Positions 17,589 to 27,562 of a DNA stretch of 64,000 nt are shown here, one piece after another (within the stretch, counting starts at the first letter, position 1; the number at the start of each line of letters is the position of its first letter). The notes beneath the pieces were generated by a model. The model ran no database searches. It was not told the DNA's origin and worked only from the letters and a program-made list of their open reading frames with translations. The stretch is from Planctomycetia bacterium. GTDB taxonomy: Bacteria; Planctomycetota; Phycisphaerae; UBA1845; Fen-1342. Position numbers and translations under genes: made by a program. The stretch is from NCBI GenBank assembly GCA_015709575.1, contig CP054190.1, positions 2,726,616 through 2,790,615 of the forward strand, given 5' to 3'.

Positions 17589-20015
17589 CTAACGCGGCGT
17601 CAGAACGCTTTCATCCGGCCGCGCCTGCTCCTCGGCGTTCACGCGCAGCCCCACCTCGCGGCCGGTCGCGTCAAACGCATACACATACTTGCGCGATGCC
17701 TTCAATCCTTCCGCGATCGCCGACCAGTATGCCCGCGCCTTGAACACCTCCGGCGCCGCGCGGAAGGCGGAGACCTGGTTCTGCAGCGCCACCAGTTGCG
17801 TCGCAGCGCCCAGCTCGCGCTCCCAGCGCCGCGCGTGCGCCTGCGCCAGAATCATCGCCGCTTCGCCCTCCAGCGCCAGCAGCAGTTCATCCGTTTCGCG
17901 CCGCCAGTACGCCACCGCCGCCAGTTCCTGCGCCTCCGCCAGCGCTGCCGCGGCGGCACCCGCGTCCAGCCCGCCATGCTCGCGCCGCAGCCGCTCCCAC
18001 AGGGCGTCCCGCGCCGCCGTCGCCTCGGCGGCTTCCGTCGCAGCGGCCGTCAGCGCCGCCCGCAGCGCGGTTGCGCGCTGCACGCTCGCCGCCAGCCCCA
18101 GCGCGATGTTTTCGTTCGCGCGCTCCAGCGACAGCTCCAGCCGCCGCCGCGCCCACTCCGTCTGCACCTGCCGCGTAATGACCTCGCGCGACTCCGCGGC
18201 CTTTCGACGCAGAGGCTCGGTCGACGCGCCGGCCGCCTCGACCTGTCGCAGCGCCTGGTCCAGCCGCATCTGTGCGCGGTTGAACTCGTCCAGCGCCGCG
18301 GCCAGCGTCAGCGCCGCCTCCTTATCGCCCGCTACGGCCGAAAGCTGGCTGTTCTCGTCGGTCAGCGCCCTGCGCACCGCCGTCAGCTTTTCCTGCTCCG
18401 CGCTCACGACTTCGCGGAACACGGTCGCGACGCTCCGCTCAGGGTGCACCTCCTGCAGGCCGACGTACACCACCTCCAGCCCCACGTCGCGGTTGCCGGT
18501 GGTTTGCAGAAGCCGCCGCTGGATGCGCCCGCGAAGATTCTCGCCGGCAGTGCGGCGCTCATCGCCCAGCAGGCTCAGCGCATCATGCGAAGCGCTGAAG
18601 CGGATCAACTCCTGCCACGCCACCTGTCGCAGCAGCTTGTGAGGGTCGTCCACCACCTGGGTGAACTCCGCAAGCCGACCCGGCACCAGCCGGTACTGCA
18701 CCGCGACCGTCATGCGCAGAATGTGAACCGGGCTGCTGCGCGCCAGGTCGGCCGTTGCGGCCGCGTCCCGCGCTCCACCGGCGACTGCCAGCGGCGCAAT
18801 GATGAAATTGAACTCATCTGAGCCGCCGTGCCGCTGGTCCGTCCATTGCAGCACCTGCCCCTGCGCGTAGTCATCGCCGTGCTCGTCGTCCGCATCGGAC
18901 TTTCGCCCGATCGCCATCTGCTGCAGCTTCTGCGTGTTGAAGATCTCCGCCGATTCAAAGGGGTAAGGCCACTTGAAGTACATCCCCGGCCCCAGCGGCC
19001 GATCGGGATTCACCTGCCGCCCCCAACTGACGACGATCGCGTGCTCATGCGGCTCGACGATCACGATCGACGTGAGCAGCCATAGCGCCAGCACGCCCGC
19101 CCAGCCAAGCGGGATCACCGCCCGCTGAAACAGCTGGTAGAACCACGTCTGCGAAACCTGAAAGCCGAACTGGTAGTTGAATGCCTCGTTGATCTGCGCG
19201 ACGAACCCGCCCGGCTCCGCGAACATGCCGAGGAGCCGGCTGTCGAACGCCGCCCGCGGTTCGACGCCGGCCGTGCGCGGACGGTAGATGTCCGCGATCA
19301 GGTTCAGCAGCGTTTCCGCGCCGATCACGATCATCACCCACGGCAGCATATGCGCCAGCACCGCTTCCCAACTGGTGATGCCGGAGTAGAGCTGCGCGCC
19401 CAGGCAGACGATCACGCCCATCGCGGCGAAAACCGTCCCCAGCGAATACGACCCGCACGCGCGCATCAACTGCCAGCGCGGCACCGCCCCCAGCCCGGAC
19501 GCAAACCGCGAAATCAGGAACATCAGCAGCAGGACCACGCCGATGGCGATCATCGCCAGCGGCAGTGCCGCCCGATCGACGGGCGGGAAGCCGAAATCCG
19601 CGAAGTGCCGCACCGTCATCCAGCGGTGCAGGCCCATGCCGATCATGTACGCGGCGCTCAGCAGTCCAAAGGCCGGCACCAGGTAGCGCTGCATCCACGC
19701 CAGGCGCGTGCCGGCCACCAGGAAGCCGCCGCCGCCGGGGCTGTCGAAGATGGCTTCGCCGCCGCCGGTCGCCTGCTTCTCGCGGCGCAGCTCCTCGATG
19801 TCCATCCGCTCCAGTTCGGCCAGCTCCGCCTGCCGGAAAACCAGCAGGGCCGCGAACCAGATCGGCACGCCGCCGACGACCAGCCAGCCCAGCTCGATCA
19901 CCGCCAGCGAGCGCGTGAGCTGACCGAGCATCAGCAGCCCGATCGCCGCGATGACCTGCAGAATCAGACCGCCGATCGCGACAGTTCGCGTTCGGGCGTA
20001 CGGGGTATCAGCCAC
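17589..20015 (-). CDS. hflK: Large polytopic SPFH protein, HflK-like, with N-terminal membrane domain
   Basis: An 808-residue fusion. Residues 1-300 are a multi-span membrane domain, with hydrophobic segments near 12-32, 36-58, 125-145, 155-175, 190-212 and 220-240. A further span just before the SPFH domain (WAGVLALWLLTSIVIVEPHEHAIVVSWG) matches the HflK start. The SPFH core contains GMYFKWPYPFESAEIFNT and the paired conserved segment TVAVQYRL. Residues 480-780 are alpha-helical, Ala/Glu/Arg-rich and coiled-coil-like. E. coli HflK has 419 residues and one span, so this is a much enlarged form. It is the first gene of the SPFH trio, 145 bases from a divergent ABC permease. The orthology to HflK is likely, the extra domain unexplained. 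Confidence 0.8.
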   Translation of the reverse strand: MADTPYARTRTVAIGGLILQVIAAIGLLMLGQLTRSLAVIELGWLVVGGVPIWFAALLVFRQAELAELERMDIEELRREKQATGGGEAIFDSPGGGGFLVAGTRLAWMQRYLVPAFGLLSAAYMIGMGLHRWMTVRHFADFGFPPVDRAALPLAMIAIGVVLLLMFLISRFASGLGAVPRWQLMRACGSYSLGTVFAAMGVIVCLGAQLYSGITSWEAVLAHMLPWVMIVIGAETLLNLIADIYRPRTAGVEPRAAFDSRLLGMFAEPGGFVAQINEAFNYQFGFQVSQTWFYQLFQRAVIPLGWAGVLALWLLTSIVIVEPHEHAIVVSWGRQVNPDRPLGPGMYFKWPYPFESAEIFNTQKLQQMAIGRKSDADDEHGDDYAQGQVLQWTDQRHGGSDEFNFIIAPLAVAGGARDAAATADLARSSPVHILRMTVAVQYRLVPGRLAEFTQVVDDPHKLLRQVAWQELIRFSASHDALSLLGDERRTAGENLRGRIQRRLLQTTGNRDVGLEVVYVGLQEVHPERSVATVFREVVSAEQEKLTAVRRALTDENSQLSAVAGDKEAALTLAAALDEFNRAQMRLDQALRQVEAAGASTEPLRRKAAESREVITRQVQTEWARRRLELSLERANENIALGLAASVQRATALRAALTAAATEAAEATAARDALWERLRREHGGLDAGAAAAALAEAQELAAVAYWRRETDELLLALEGEAAMILAQAHARRWERELGAATQLVALQNQVSAFRAAPEVFKARAYWSAIAEGLKASRKYVYAFDATGREVGLRVNAEEQARPDESVLTPR

Positions 20016-20160
20016 TCGTCACCTCATCCGCGGCCCGCCGCGGGCGAACCCGCCGCGCTGCGCCGCGTATCTCAACTTGAGCCGGATGGCCGCGGCGCGG
20101 ATAATCCCCCGCGACCCGCGCCGAACCGGCGCGGCCGCAAGAACAGGAAGCGCACCGCCC

Positions 20161-21147
20161 ATGCCGATGAAACTCTACACGCTCGCGTATCACACCTTCG
20201 TCGAAGTCGTGCGCCAGCCGATCTACAACGTGCTGCTCTGGGCGGCGGCGCTGTGGCTGGCGCTCTTCAACCCCGCGCTGGCCGCGTACTCGCTTGACAT
20301 CGGCAGCGACATCAAGATCGCCAAGGACGTCGGCATGTCCACGCTCATGCTGGTCGGCCTGCTGATGAGCGTCTTCGCCGCCAGCGGCGTCATCAGTCGC
20401 GAGATTGAGACCCGCAGCATCCTGACGGTGATTTCCAAGCCGGTCTCGCGCAGCGTCTTCATTCTCGGGAAGTACCTGGGCGTTGGTGCGGCCGTGCTGG
20501 TCGCGTATTACTTTCTGTGCGTGGTAATGTTCGTGACGTTCCGCCAGGGCATCTTCGAAATGGCGGCCGACAAGTGGGATGGCCCGGTGCTGACCTTCGG
20601 CCTGCTGGCGATCGGCATCAGTCTGGTCGCCGCGGCGTTCGCCAATTACGTCTACGGCTGGAATTTTCCCGCAACGCTGCTGGCGTGGGTCGTGCCGCTG
20701 TCCTCTTTCGCCCTGCTGCTGACGCTCTGCGTCAGCAAGGAGTGGGCGGTGCAGACCCCGGCCACCGACTGGGAAAAGCTCAATCTCGGCGAAATGTCCA
20801 AGGCGCTGCTGATGGTCTTCTGCGGCGTGATGCTGCTCAACGCCTTCGCCATCGCGCTGGCCACCCGCCTGAGCCAGACGATGACCCTCATGGCCTGTTC
20901 GGCCGTGTTCCTGATCGGCCTGCTCAGTGATTACTACTTCGGACGGCATGTCGGCTCGCAGATGATCTATGACCTGGCCTACCAGATCGTTCCGAATTTC
21001 CAGTTCCACTGGCTGGGCGACGCGCTCTCGCAGGACCTGCAGATTTCGCAGCGGCAGGTCGGCCTCGTCGCCGCCTACTCCGGCATGTACGCGCTGGCCG
21101 TGCTGGCGCTGGGGGTCTCGCTCTTCCAGACCCGCGAGATCGACTGA
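20161..21147 (+). CDS. ABC-2 type transporter permease
   Basis: A 328-residue integral membrane protein with the GldF/NosY-like permease layout. A cytoplasmic start helix (KLYTLAYHTFVEVVRQP) is followed by about six spans, with YSLDIGSDIKIAKDVGMSTLMLVGLLMS between the first two. The permease signature appears as R-E-I-E-T-R-S-I-L-T-V-I-S-K-P-V-S-R near residue 83, the same motif as in the permease at 12468-13916. No ATPase gene is adjacent on this strand; the ATPase of the neighbouring minus-strand run could serve both. ATG 20161 is used because the conserved helix begins there. It is divergent from the SPFH operon and ends at a strong hairpin shared with the convergent P-type ATPase. Confidence 0.85.
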   Translation: MPMKLYTLAYHTFVEVVRQPIYNVLLWAAALWLALFNPALAAYSLDIGSDIKIAKDVGMSTLMLVGLLMSVFAASGVISREIETRSILTVISKPVSRSVFILGKYLGVGAAVLVAYYFLCVVMFVTFRQGIFEMAADKWDGPVLTFGLLAIGISLVAAAFANYVYGWNFPATLLAWVVPLSSFALLLTLCVSKEWAVQTPATDWEKLNLGEMSKALLMVFCGVMLLNAFAIALATRLSQTMTLMACSAVFLIGLLSDYYFGRHVGSQMIYDLAYQIVPNFQFHWLGDALSQDLQISQRQVGLVAAYSGMYALAVLALGVSLFQTREID

Positions 21148-21150
21148 CCT

Positions 21151-21174
21151 GTTGCGCCGACCCTTCGGCGCAAC
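21151..21174. terminator. Hairpin between convergent genes
   Basis: A perfect 10-bp stem, GTTGCGCCGA (21151-21160) with TCGGCGCAAC (21165-21174), and a 4-base loop. It lies 3 bases after the permease stop and 5 bases before the stop of the opposing ATPase gene. It has no U tract on either side, so it may terminate weakly in both directions or simply protect 3' ends. Confidence 0.6.
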
Positions 21175-21179
21175 GCAGC

Positions 21180-23177
21180 TCACGACACCGCCTGCAGCGA
21201 CACGCGACCGCCGCCCGGCGTTTCCTGCATCGTCCGCGGCTGCAACACGTGCGGCTCCAGGTGCTCGCCAAATCGCACCATACGCGCGCTGTTGAACACT
21301 ACCACCGCCGATGAGACCGTGTGCAGCACCGCCGCGATCATCGGGTTCACCTGACCCACCGCCGCCGCCGCGCCGGTGACTACAATGAAGCCGATGCCGA
21401 AAATCAGGTTCTGCCAGATGACCTTCGTCGTCTCGCGCGACAGCCGAACCAGGAACGGCAGCCGTCGCAGGTCACTGCTCATCAGCGCTACCGAGGCCGA
21501 GTTCATTGCCACGTCAGTCCCCGCCGCACCCATCGCGATGCCGAGGTTCCCGGCTGCCAGCGCCGGCGCGTCGTTCACACCGTCGCCCACGACCGCCACG
21601 ACGTGATTCCGGGCCTTGAGCGCATCCACCAGCGCCAGCTTGTCCTGCGGCAGCACCTCGGCCTGCACGTCCGAGCAGCCCATCTCCTTTGCCACGCGCC
21701 GCGCCACCGACCAGCGGTCGCCCGTCACCATGATGAGCTGCCGAACGCCGATCTGTCGCAGCTCATCCAGCGCCGCGCGCGCCTCCGGCCGCGTACGATC
21801 CTCCAGCCCGACCCATCCCAGAACGCGCCCGCCACGCGCGACATACAACGTGCTCAAGCCCTCCGGTTCGGCGAATTTCTCATCGCTCATCGCCGAAAGG
21901 TCCACGCCCAGCTCGCTGATCCACGTGCGCCGGCCCACCAGGATCGGCTGCCCGCCCACCGTGGCGCGCACGCCCTTGCCGGACACCTCCTGAAAATCCG
22001 TCGCTTCCGCCAGTTGCACGCGCGCCTTGTCGGCCATGGCCGCAATCGCTCGCGCTACCGGGTGGGTGCTCAGCCGCTCCACCGAAGCCGCCGCCGCCAG
22101 CAGGTCCGCCGGATCCACGTCCGGGGCAGGTGTCAGGCGCGTCACGGCGAGTTGCCCGGTAGTCAGCGTGCCGGTCTTGTCGAACACGACCGCCGTGAGC
22201 TTGCGCGCCCACTCGAGATTGCTGACGTCCTTGACGTAGACGCCCAGCCGCGAGGCGGCTGAGAGCGCCGCGACGATTGCGGTCGGCGTCGCGAGGATCA
22301 GCGCACAAGGGCAGGCGATGACCAGTAGCGAAATCGCGTTCCGCGGGTCGTGCGTGAAGAACCACACCACCCCCGCCACCATCAGCGTCACCGGCGTATA
22401 CCACGCCGCGTATTGATCCATCAGGCGCATCAGCGGAATCTTGGTGCGTTCCGCCTCCAGAATGAGATGCTGCACCCGCCCGAGCGTCGTATCCGCGCCG
22501 GCCTTGGTGACCCGCACCTGCAGCGCACCGGTTACGTTGCTGGTGCCGCCGAAGACCTCATCCCCGGCGCCTTTCTCCACCGGCAGCGATTCGCCCGTGA
22601 TGTTTGCCTCGTTGATGGTCGAGTTGCCCTTGACGATCTGCCCGTCGGCCGGCACGTTGTCGCCCGGCCGGACCACCACCACGTCGCCCGGGCGGAGGTT
22701 CGGCGCATCCACCTCCTCCTCACCACCGTCCGCGCGCAGGCGCTTCGCCCGCGTCGGCGTCAGGCGAATCAGCCCCTCTATCGCCGCCCGCGCTCCCAGC
22801 GCCGTCCGCGTCTCGATCAGGTTGCTGATCAGCAGGAAAAAGGCCACCACCCCCGCTGTCTGGTACTCGCCGATCGCCATCGCGGCCAGGATCGCCAGCG
22901 CTACCAGTTCATCCATGTGCATGTGCCCGCTGAACAGGCAATGCGCGGCATGCATCATCAGCGGCGTCGCCAGCAGGATCGCGCCGATCGCCGCCAGGAT
23001 GCTGCTGTAGAGATTCTTTGAGGTGTGCTCAATCCCCGGCTGGATCAGAGATTGCGCCGGAAAGATGTAATCCGCGACAAAAGACGCCAGGACCAGTACG
23101 CCGCCGAGCATCGTGGCGGCCATCTTCGCTGTCGCTCGCCCGGTTTCCGACTGAATGGAAATGTGATCATGAGCCAT
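21180..23177 (-). CDS. Heavy-metal translocating P1B-type ATPase (Zn/Cd/Pb-like)
   Basis: Metal-exporting P-type ATPase, 665 residues. Membrane motif CPC occurs as IACPCALILATP. The phosphorylation site is DKTGTLT, the actuator TGE is in ANITGESLPVEKG, the HP motif of P1B pumps is STHPVARAIA, and the hinge is MVTGDR with VGDGVNDAPAL. No N-terminal HMA metal-binding domain is present; the N-terminus is only MAHDHISIQ followed by the first span. A His/Met cluster (HCLFSGHMHMDE) precedes the third span. ATG 23177 is preceded by GGAG. CPC is shared by Cu and Zn/Cd pumps; Zn/Cd is more likely from overall resemblance to CadA/ZntA, but this is inference. Confidence 0.85.
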   Translation of the reverse strand: MAHDHISIQSETGRATAKMAATMLGGVLVLASFVADYIFPAQSLIQPGIEHTSKNLYSSILAAIGAILLATPLMMHAAHCLFSGHMHMDELVALAILAAMAIGEYQTAGVVAFFLLISNLIETRTALGARAAIEGLIRLTPTRAKRLRADGGEEEVDAPNLRPGDVVVVRPGDNVPADGQIVKGNSTINEANITGESLPVEKGAGDEVFGGTSNVTGALQVRVTKAGADTTLGRVQHLILEAERTKIPLMRLMDQYAAWYTPVTLMVAGVVWFFTHDPRNAISLLVIACPCALILATPTAIVAALSAASRLGVYVKDVSNLEWARKLTAVVFDKTGTLTTGQLAVTRLTPAPDVDPADLLAAAASVERLSTHPVARAIAAMADKARVQLAEATDFQEVSGKGVRATVGGQPILVGRRTWISELGVDLSAMSDEKFAEPEGLSTLYVARGGRVLGWVGLEDRTRPEARAALDELRQIGVRQLIMVTGDRWSVARRVAKEMGCSDVQAEVLPQDKLALVDALKARNHVVAVVGDGVNDAPALAAGNLGIAMGAAGTDVAMNSASVALMSSDLRRLPFLVRLSRETTKVIWQNLIFGIGFIVVTGAAAAVGQVNPMIAAVLHTVSSAVVVFNSARMVRFGEHLEPHVLQPRTMQETPGGGRVSLQAVS

Positions 23178-23424
23178 GGAAGCGAAACTCCGGCCGCAGG
23201 ATTCCCCGGAGTTGCCGACCGGGGGCGCAAGTCCTGCGACTCTAAGCACTCCGGGACCAATGTCAACCGCGCGGCTCGCCGCGGGCGAAGCGTCCCGGTT
23301 CGTGTACGTCGTGAAATGCTACGCGGTTCGCACAATTTGCGACGCAATTGCGGCCGATGAGCTTGTTTGGCGCGGAGTGGCGTGGACCTGCCCCCCTGGG
23401 GTCACCGGTGGCGGAAATCCGCCA

Positions 23425-25152
23425 ATGCCGCCAACCGCAATTGGTGCGGAGCATCTCATTAGAATCCTGATTCTCTCCAACTTGTTCCCGCCGGCGCATA
23501 TTGGCGGATACGAGCTTCGTTGTTCGGAGGTCGCTGACCGTTGGCAGCGCCGCGGCCACGCTGTGCGCGTGCTCACCAGCCGCTATCCGGGCGATCTCAG
23601 CGCCGCGAATCCGCAACCGCAGCCGACGGCCGTCGATGTGCGGCGACTCCTGGGCATCGGCTGGGGGCCGCCTTATCCATGCGATTCGCTGGTCGAGATG
23701 CTTCGCGCCGAAGCGGCGGATCGAGCGACCCTGAGCGCCGAGTTGCGCAGCTTTGCGCCGGACGTCGTCTCCGTGTGGGGAATGGAGTTCGCCTCGCAGC
23801 CGCTGGTACACGCGCTGTTTCGCAGCAATGCGCCGCTGCACGCGACAATCGAAGACATCTGGCTGCTCAATGCGTTCGAGCGCGACCCGCTTTGCCACAC
23901 CCGCGAAATGCTTGACGCCTTGGCCGTCAGCATCCCTGGCGAGGTTCGCAGCCTTCTGAATCTCGGCTGTGAGCGCCCCGATTCACGGCCGGTTGACATC
24001 AGTTTCTCCTCCGATGCGCTTGCGCGACGGTATGAAGAGGGGGGATTCCGCAGCGCGGGGTCACAGGTGCTGCGAGCCGGCATCGATCTGAAGCTGTTTC
24101 GCGACAATCGGCGCTGGAACGCGCCGGCACGCGCACATGGGCCGCTCCGGGTGCTGTTCGTCGGCCTCGCCAGCGAGCAGCGCGGCGTGATCGACCTCGC
24201 GACCGCGGCGGCCGCCGCGAGACAACGGGGCACACTGGTGGAACTGCGGATTGTCGGCGCGTGCGCCGAGCCGATGCGGCAGCGAATCCGCGATGTTTGT
24301 GGCGCGGGGGGCGTGGCGGTCCGGTTTGATGGGCCGCTGGATGCAGAGGCGGTATGCGACGCCATGGCGGAATCGGACGTGCTCTGCGCTCCCTCGCGGC
24401 TGCCGGAGGGATTGCCGCGCGTATTGATGGAGGCGATGGCCGCGGGACTGCCGATCATTGCGACCGACGGCGGCGCCCAGCCGGAAATTGTGCAGAGCGA
24501 GTTTGGCGGGCAGCTCCTGCGGCCCGGGGATTGCGACGCGCTGATGGGTGCGATCCACCGCGCCGGGGTTGATCGCGCGGGTATGCGTCGTCTGGCCGCG
24601 GCGGGACGGGCGTACGCGCTGCGGGACTTTGACATTGACCGCTATGCGGAGCGACTCGAAGCGTCGCTCCACGCCACGGCGGAGCGCCATGCTTGCCGCG
24701 GGGGAATACGCCGCCGGCAGTTCGACGGCGGCGCGGCGGATCCGCCGGTGGCCGAGGCAGTGCTGCGCGACCTGGCGCTGCGGGCGGGTCGGGCGGCCGA
24801 GGCCACGGCGCCGGCGGCGGTACGGCGCGCAGATGCGACCGAGTTGTGGCGACTGGGAGTGCTGCTGAAGCGCAGCGGGCGAACGGGGGCGGCGCGTAAG
24901 GTGTTGCTGGCGCTGGTGGAGCGATTCGGCTCGGCGGGCGCGGCACTGCGTAGAGCGGCGCTGCACCTGGGCGAGCTGGCGCTCGCGGAGGGGGATTTCG
25001 CGACGGCGGCACGTTGGCTGCGAGCGTGCCTGGAGACAACGCCGGACCACGCGCGCGCCCATCATGACCTGGCGTGCGCGGAATCAGGACGCATGCCGGC
25101 GCACCTGATGATCGATGCGTCAGAGCAGGGTGGAGCGCGGCGGGCTTCCTGA
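23425..25152 (+). CDS. Glycosyltransferase family 4 with C-terminal TPR-like region
   Basis: A GT-B fold sugar transferase of 575 residues. The Rossmann start is RILILSNLFPPAHIGGYE, with the GG loop of GT4 enzymes. The C-terminal nucleotide-sugar site contains VLFVGLASEQRGVIDL and the E-x7-E motif region EGLPRVLMEAMAAGLPIIATDGGAQPEIV. After about residue 430 come two to three helical repeats resembling TPRs (LWRLGVLLKRSGRTGAARKV and similar, then DHARAHHDLACAE). The start is uncertain: ATG 23425 is the nearest to the conserved core. It is divergent from the P-type ATPase and the promoter must lie in the shared 250 bases. Role in surface polysaccharide or protein glycosylation is inferred. Confidence 0.82.
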   Translation: MPPTAIGAEHLIRILILSNLFPPAHIGGYELRCSEVADRWQRRGHAVRVLTSRYPGDLSAANPQPQPTAVDVRRLLGIGWGPPYPCDSLVEMLRAEAADRATLSAELRSFAPDVVSVWGMEFASQPLVHALFRSNAPLHATIEDIWLLNAFERDPLCHTREMLDALAVSIPGEVRSLLNLGCERPDSRPVDISFSSDALARRYEEGGFRSAGSQVLRAGIDLKLFRDNRRWNAPARAHGPLRVLFVGLASEQRGVIDLATAAAAARQRGTLVELRIVGACAEPMRQRIRDVCGAGGVAVRFDGPLDAEAVCDAMAESDVLCAPSRLPEGLPRVLMEAMAAGLPIIATDGGAQPEIVQSEFGGQLLRPGDCDALMGAIHRAGVDRAGMRRLAAAGRAYALRDFDIDRYAERLEASLHATAERHACRGGIRRRQFDGGAADPPVAEAVLRDLALRAGRAAEATAPAAVRRADATELWRLGVLLKRSGRTGAARKVLLALVERFGSAGAALRRAALHLGELALAEGDFATAARWLRACLETTPDHARAHHDLACAESGRMPAHLMIDASEQGGARRAS

Positions 25153-25380
25153 GACCGTGCCGATGTGCGGTTGCCGGCCGAGTTCGCGGGGGCTGGTGCC
25201 GAGCATCGCGACGCGCAGCGCTATTTCTCGCGTGATCCCGTTAAGCGATCGGGACAGAGAACCGCTGCGCTGCGCTCAGCACCAGCCTACCGGTCGCCGA
25301 TCAGTTGGGCGCCCCCGCCCATGGCGCCCGGCTGATGGTGTCCGGCCACGGCGTCGGCAAAACTGCTCCGGCACGAACCG

Positions 25381-26442
25381 CTATCGGCGGCGCGATCGGC
25401 GGATCGCCACAAAGCCGACGAAGGCGGCCGCAGCGATACAGATGGCTGGCACCCACGGTCGGACGCGAGCCGCAACCCACGATTGCGGCTGCTCGCCGGG
25501 GGCGAGCTGAAAGTCGGGATAGTAGGAGGATCGCTCAACACGAACGCCGTTGGCGTCGTAGGTTTCCGTTTCGTGCCGACCGTCGGTGTGGCGCGTGAGC
25601 ACATATGCATCGCGACGATCCGGCTCGAGAGAGAACGTCTCGGCGGCAAGTTCCGGCGCTGCGCGCAGCCCGTCGAGCACAATCCGTCGCACCTGCCACT
25701 CCGACGCGACAATCGGGTTGAAGACCGCCCCGACGGAATCGACCGCGATGCGCGCCCCCTGAAACTCCACGGTGCGGAGCGCGGCCAGGCGATGCGTGTA
25801 GGGCGGCGCTGCGTTCTCCCGAACCTTGGTGACGACCTCCATCCGCAACGGCGTGGCCAGCTCATCAAACTCGACGTCGAAGTCCTTGACCCACTGGGAT
25901 AGATCAAGGCGCACGGCCAGTCGCCAGCCGCCGCCTTCGCGCTGCGTCACCTGCGCCCCCGGCGCATCGACCAGCGAGAGCAGTGTGACCGGACCATCGA
26001 CACACTCCAGCAACTGCACGTCGAGCACGTCGAGAATCGGGTGGTACTTGTAAATCCCCTCGGTGCTGACGCGACGGGACGTGAGATGGACGCGCTTCCC
26101 GTCATTCGCGGCGCTATCGCGCAGAATCGCGCCATCTCGAATCACATCCACGACGGGACGGCGGGTGTCGCCGGCCTGCGAGATTTCGATCCGGACGGCG
26201 GGACGAGCCAGATCGATCTTCAGGTCAACCGGCAGGATGGGGATGGGGCGCCAGGTCGCCGGGCTGAGCCAATCACCACTGTCGGCGGGCACGTTCGCAA
26301 CCGTGATTGTTGCCCGAACCGACAGGTTGCTCAAAGCGGACTGCCGGGAAACAATGGCCGAACGAAGTGCGCTGAGATCCGCGGCGACCGCAGCGGCCGC
26401 GAGTGCCCCAACCGCCCACAGCTTAAGAATGGTACTTCTCAT
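25381..26442 (-). CDS. Exported hypothetical protein with C-terminal membrane anchor
   Basis: No recognised family. The 353-residue product has a signal peptide (ILKLWAVGALAAAAVAADL), a largely beta-type extracytoplasmic body and a C-terminal span near residues 325-345 (AICIAAAAFVGFVAI) followed by RRSRRR. That gives a body outside the cytoplasmic membrane and a short basic tail inside. The central segments (YHPILDVLDVQLLECVDGP, VTKVRENAAPPYTHRL) resemble LolA-like outer-membrane lipoprotein-sorting folds only loosely. It begins 14 bases after the stop of the cysteine-rich gene split by the IS, so they probably formed one operon; the insertion may reduce its expression. Confidence 0.65.
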   Translation of the reverse strand: MRSTILKLWAVGALAAAAVAADLSALRSAIVSRQSALSNLSVRATITVANVPADSGDWLSPATWRPIPILPVDLKIDLARPAVRIEISQAGDTRRPVVDVIRDGAILRDSAANDGKRVHLTSRRVSTEGIYKYHPILDVLDVQLLECVDGPVTLLSLVDAPGAQVTQREGGGWRLAVRLDLSQWVKDFDVEFDELATPLRMEVVTKVRENAAPPYTHRLAALRTVEFQGARIAVDSVGAVFNPIVASEWQVRRIVLDGLRAAPELAAETFSLEPDRRDAYVLTRHTDGRHETETYDANGVRVERSSYYPDFQLAPGEQPQSWVAARVRPWVPAICIAAAAFVGFVAIRRSRRR

Positions 26443-26622
26443 TGAGTTTCTCCCTGCTAGCAGTCACCAATGCTGCACGCGATGCCCCAATAAAGGCCTC
26501 CACCGCACACTTTCAAAGGTGAACAAGTCCCATTGTACTTGTGTGTGCACTGGGTTTCGGTTCCTGCCCAACTGCAATAGCCACCAAGCACTTTCACACA
26601 GAACCTCCCCAACTCCGGGCTA

Positions 26623-27562
26623 GGTTCTGTTTGACGGATCGCTGTTCGGTATTTGTACGGGTTGCGCGTTGTGGTTTTCTGTTGCATGCTGTTGTCGACG
26701 ACAAGGAGGTCGACGATGGCAAGAGGCTCGACAAGCGGCGGCGCGCCACGTGGCCGGCGTTATGAGTTGTCGGACGAGGGCTTCGAGCGGCTGGCGCCGC
26801 TGCTGCCGAAGCAACATCGCGGCGGGCGTTGGAACGATCACCGCACCACGCTCAACGGCATCTTCTGGGTGCTCAACAGCGGAGCGCCCTGGCGTGACAT
26901 GCCCGAACGCTACGGGCGCTGGCAGAGCGTCTACCATCGCTTCCGCCGCTGGACGCGCGACGGGCTGTTCGAGCGCATGCTGCATCACCTGCATGTGCAG
27001 CTTGACGAAGACGGACGCATCGACTGGAGCGTCTTCGACGTCGACGGCTCGAACATTCGCGCCCACGCCGCTGCGGCCGGAGCCGGTAAAAGGGGCGAAA
27101 TCGAGCCGGCCGACCACGCCCTGGGACGATCGCGCGGCGGCTTTGGCACGAAACTTCATCTGGTGACCGACGGCCGCGGCGTTCCGCTCGGGGCGTTGGC
27201 GACCGCGGAACAAGCGCACGAGTCGAAGTCATTCGAGACGCTCCTCGACACCATCCGAATCCGACGCCGGCGGCGGCCCAACGCCGTCGCTGGCGACAAA
27301 GGCTACAGCTACGGCCGCATCCGCGCTGGCTGCGGCGGCGACGCATCAAGCCGTCATCCCAACCCGCAGCGACCAGCCCACGCTGCCGCTCGACAAAGAC
27401 CAGTACCGCCGGCGAAACGTCGTCGAACGCTGCATCGGCTGGCTCAAACACTGCCGCCGCATCGCCACCCGATTCGAGAAGCTCGCCCGACACTTCCTCG
27501 CCATGATCACGCTCGCCATGATCCAGCGATGTCTACGAATCCTCGATTCGTCAAACAGAACC
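26623..27562 (+). mobile_element. IS5-family insertion sequence (IS427-like group)
   Basis: A 940-base element. The ends are inverted repeats starting GGTTCTGTTTGACG (26623-26636) and CGTCAAACAGAACC (27549-27562), perfect over 14 bases and similar beyond. The target duplication is TA (26621-26622 and 27563-27564). It carries one transposase gene on the plus strand, which has suffered frameshifts. Insertion lies inside a minus-strand cysteine-rich gene. Group assignment rests on the transposase, the length and the short TA duplication. Confidence 0.85.

Noticed and set aside
23178-23424. Upstream extension of the glycosyltransferase into the P-type ATPase start
   Set aside because: The text has no similarity to GT4 enzymes, whose first strand begins only after 23425.
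25153-25380. Terminator or small gene between the glycosyltransferase and the exported hypothetical
   Set aside because: Only short, imperfect inverted repeats and no U run; no frame with a plausible start.
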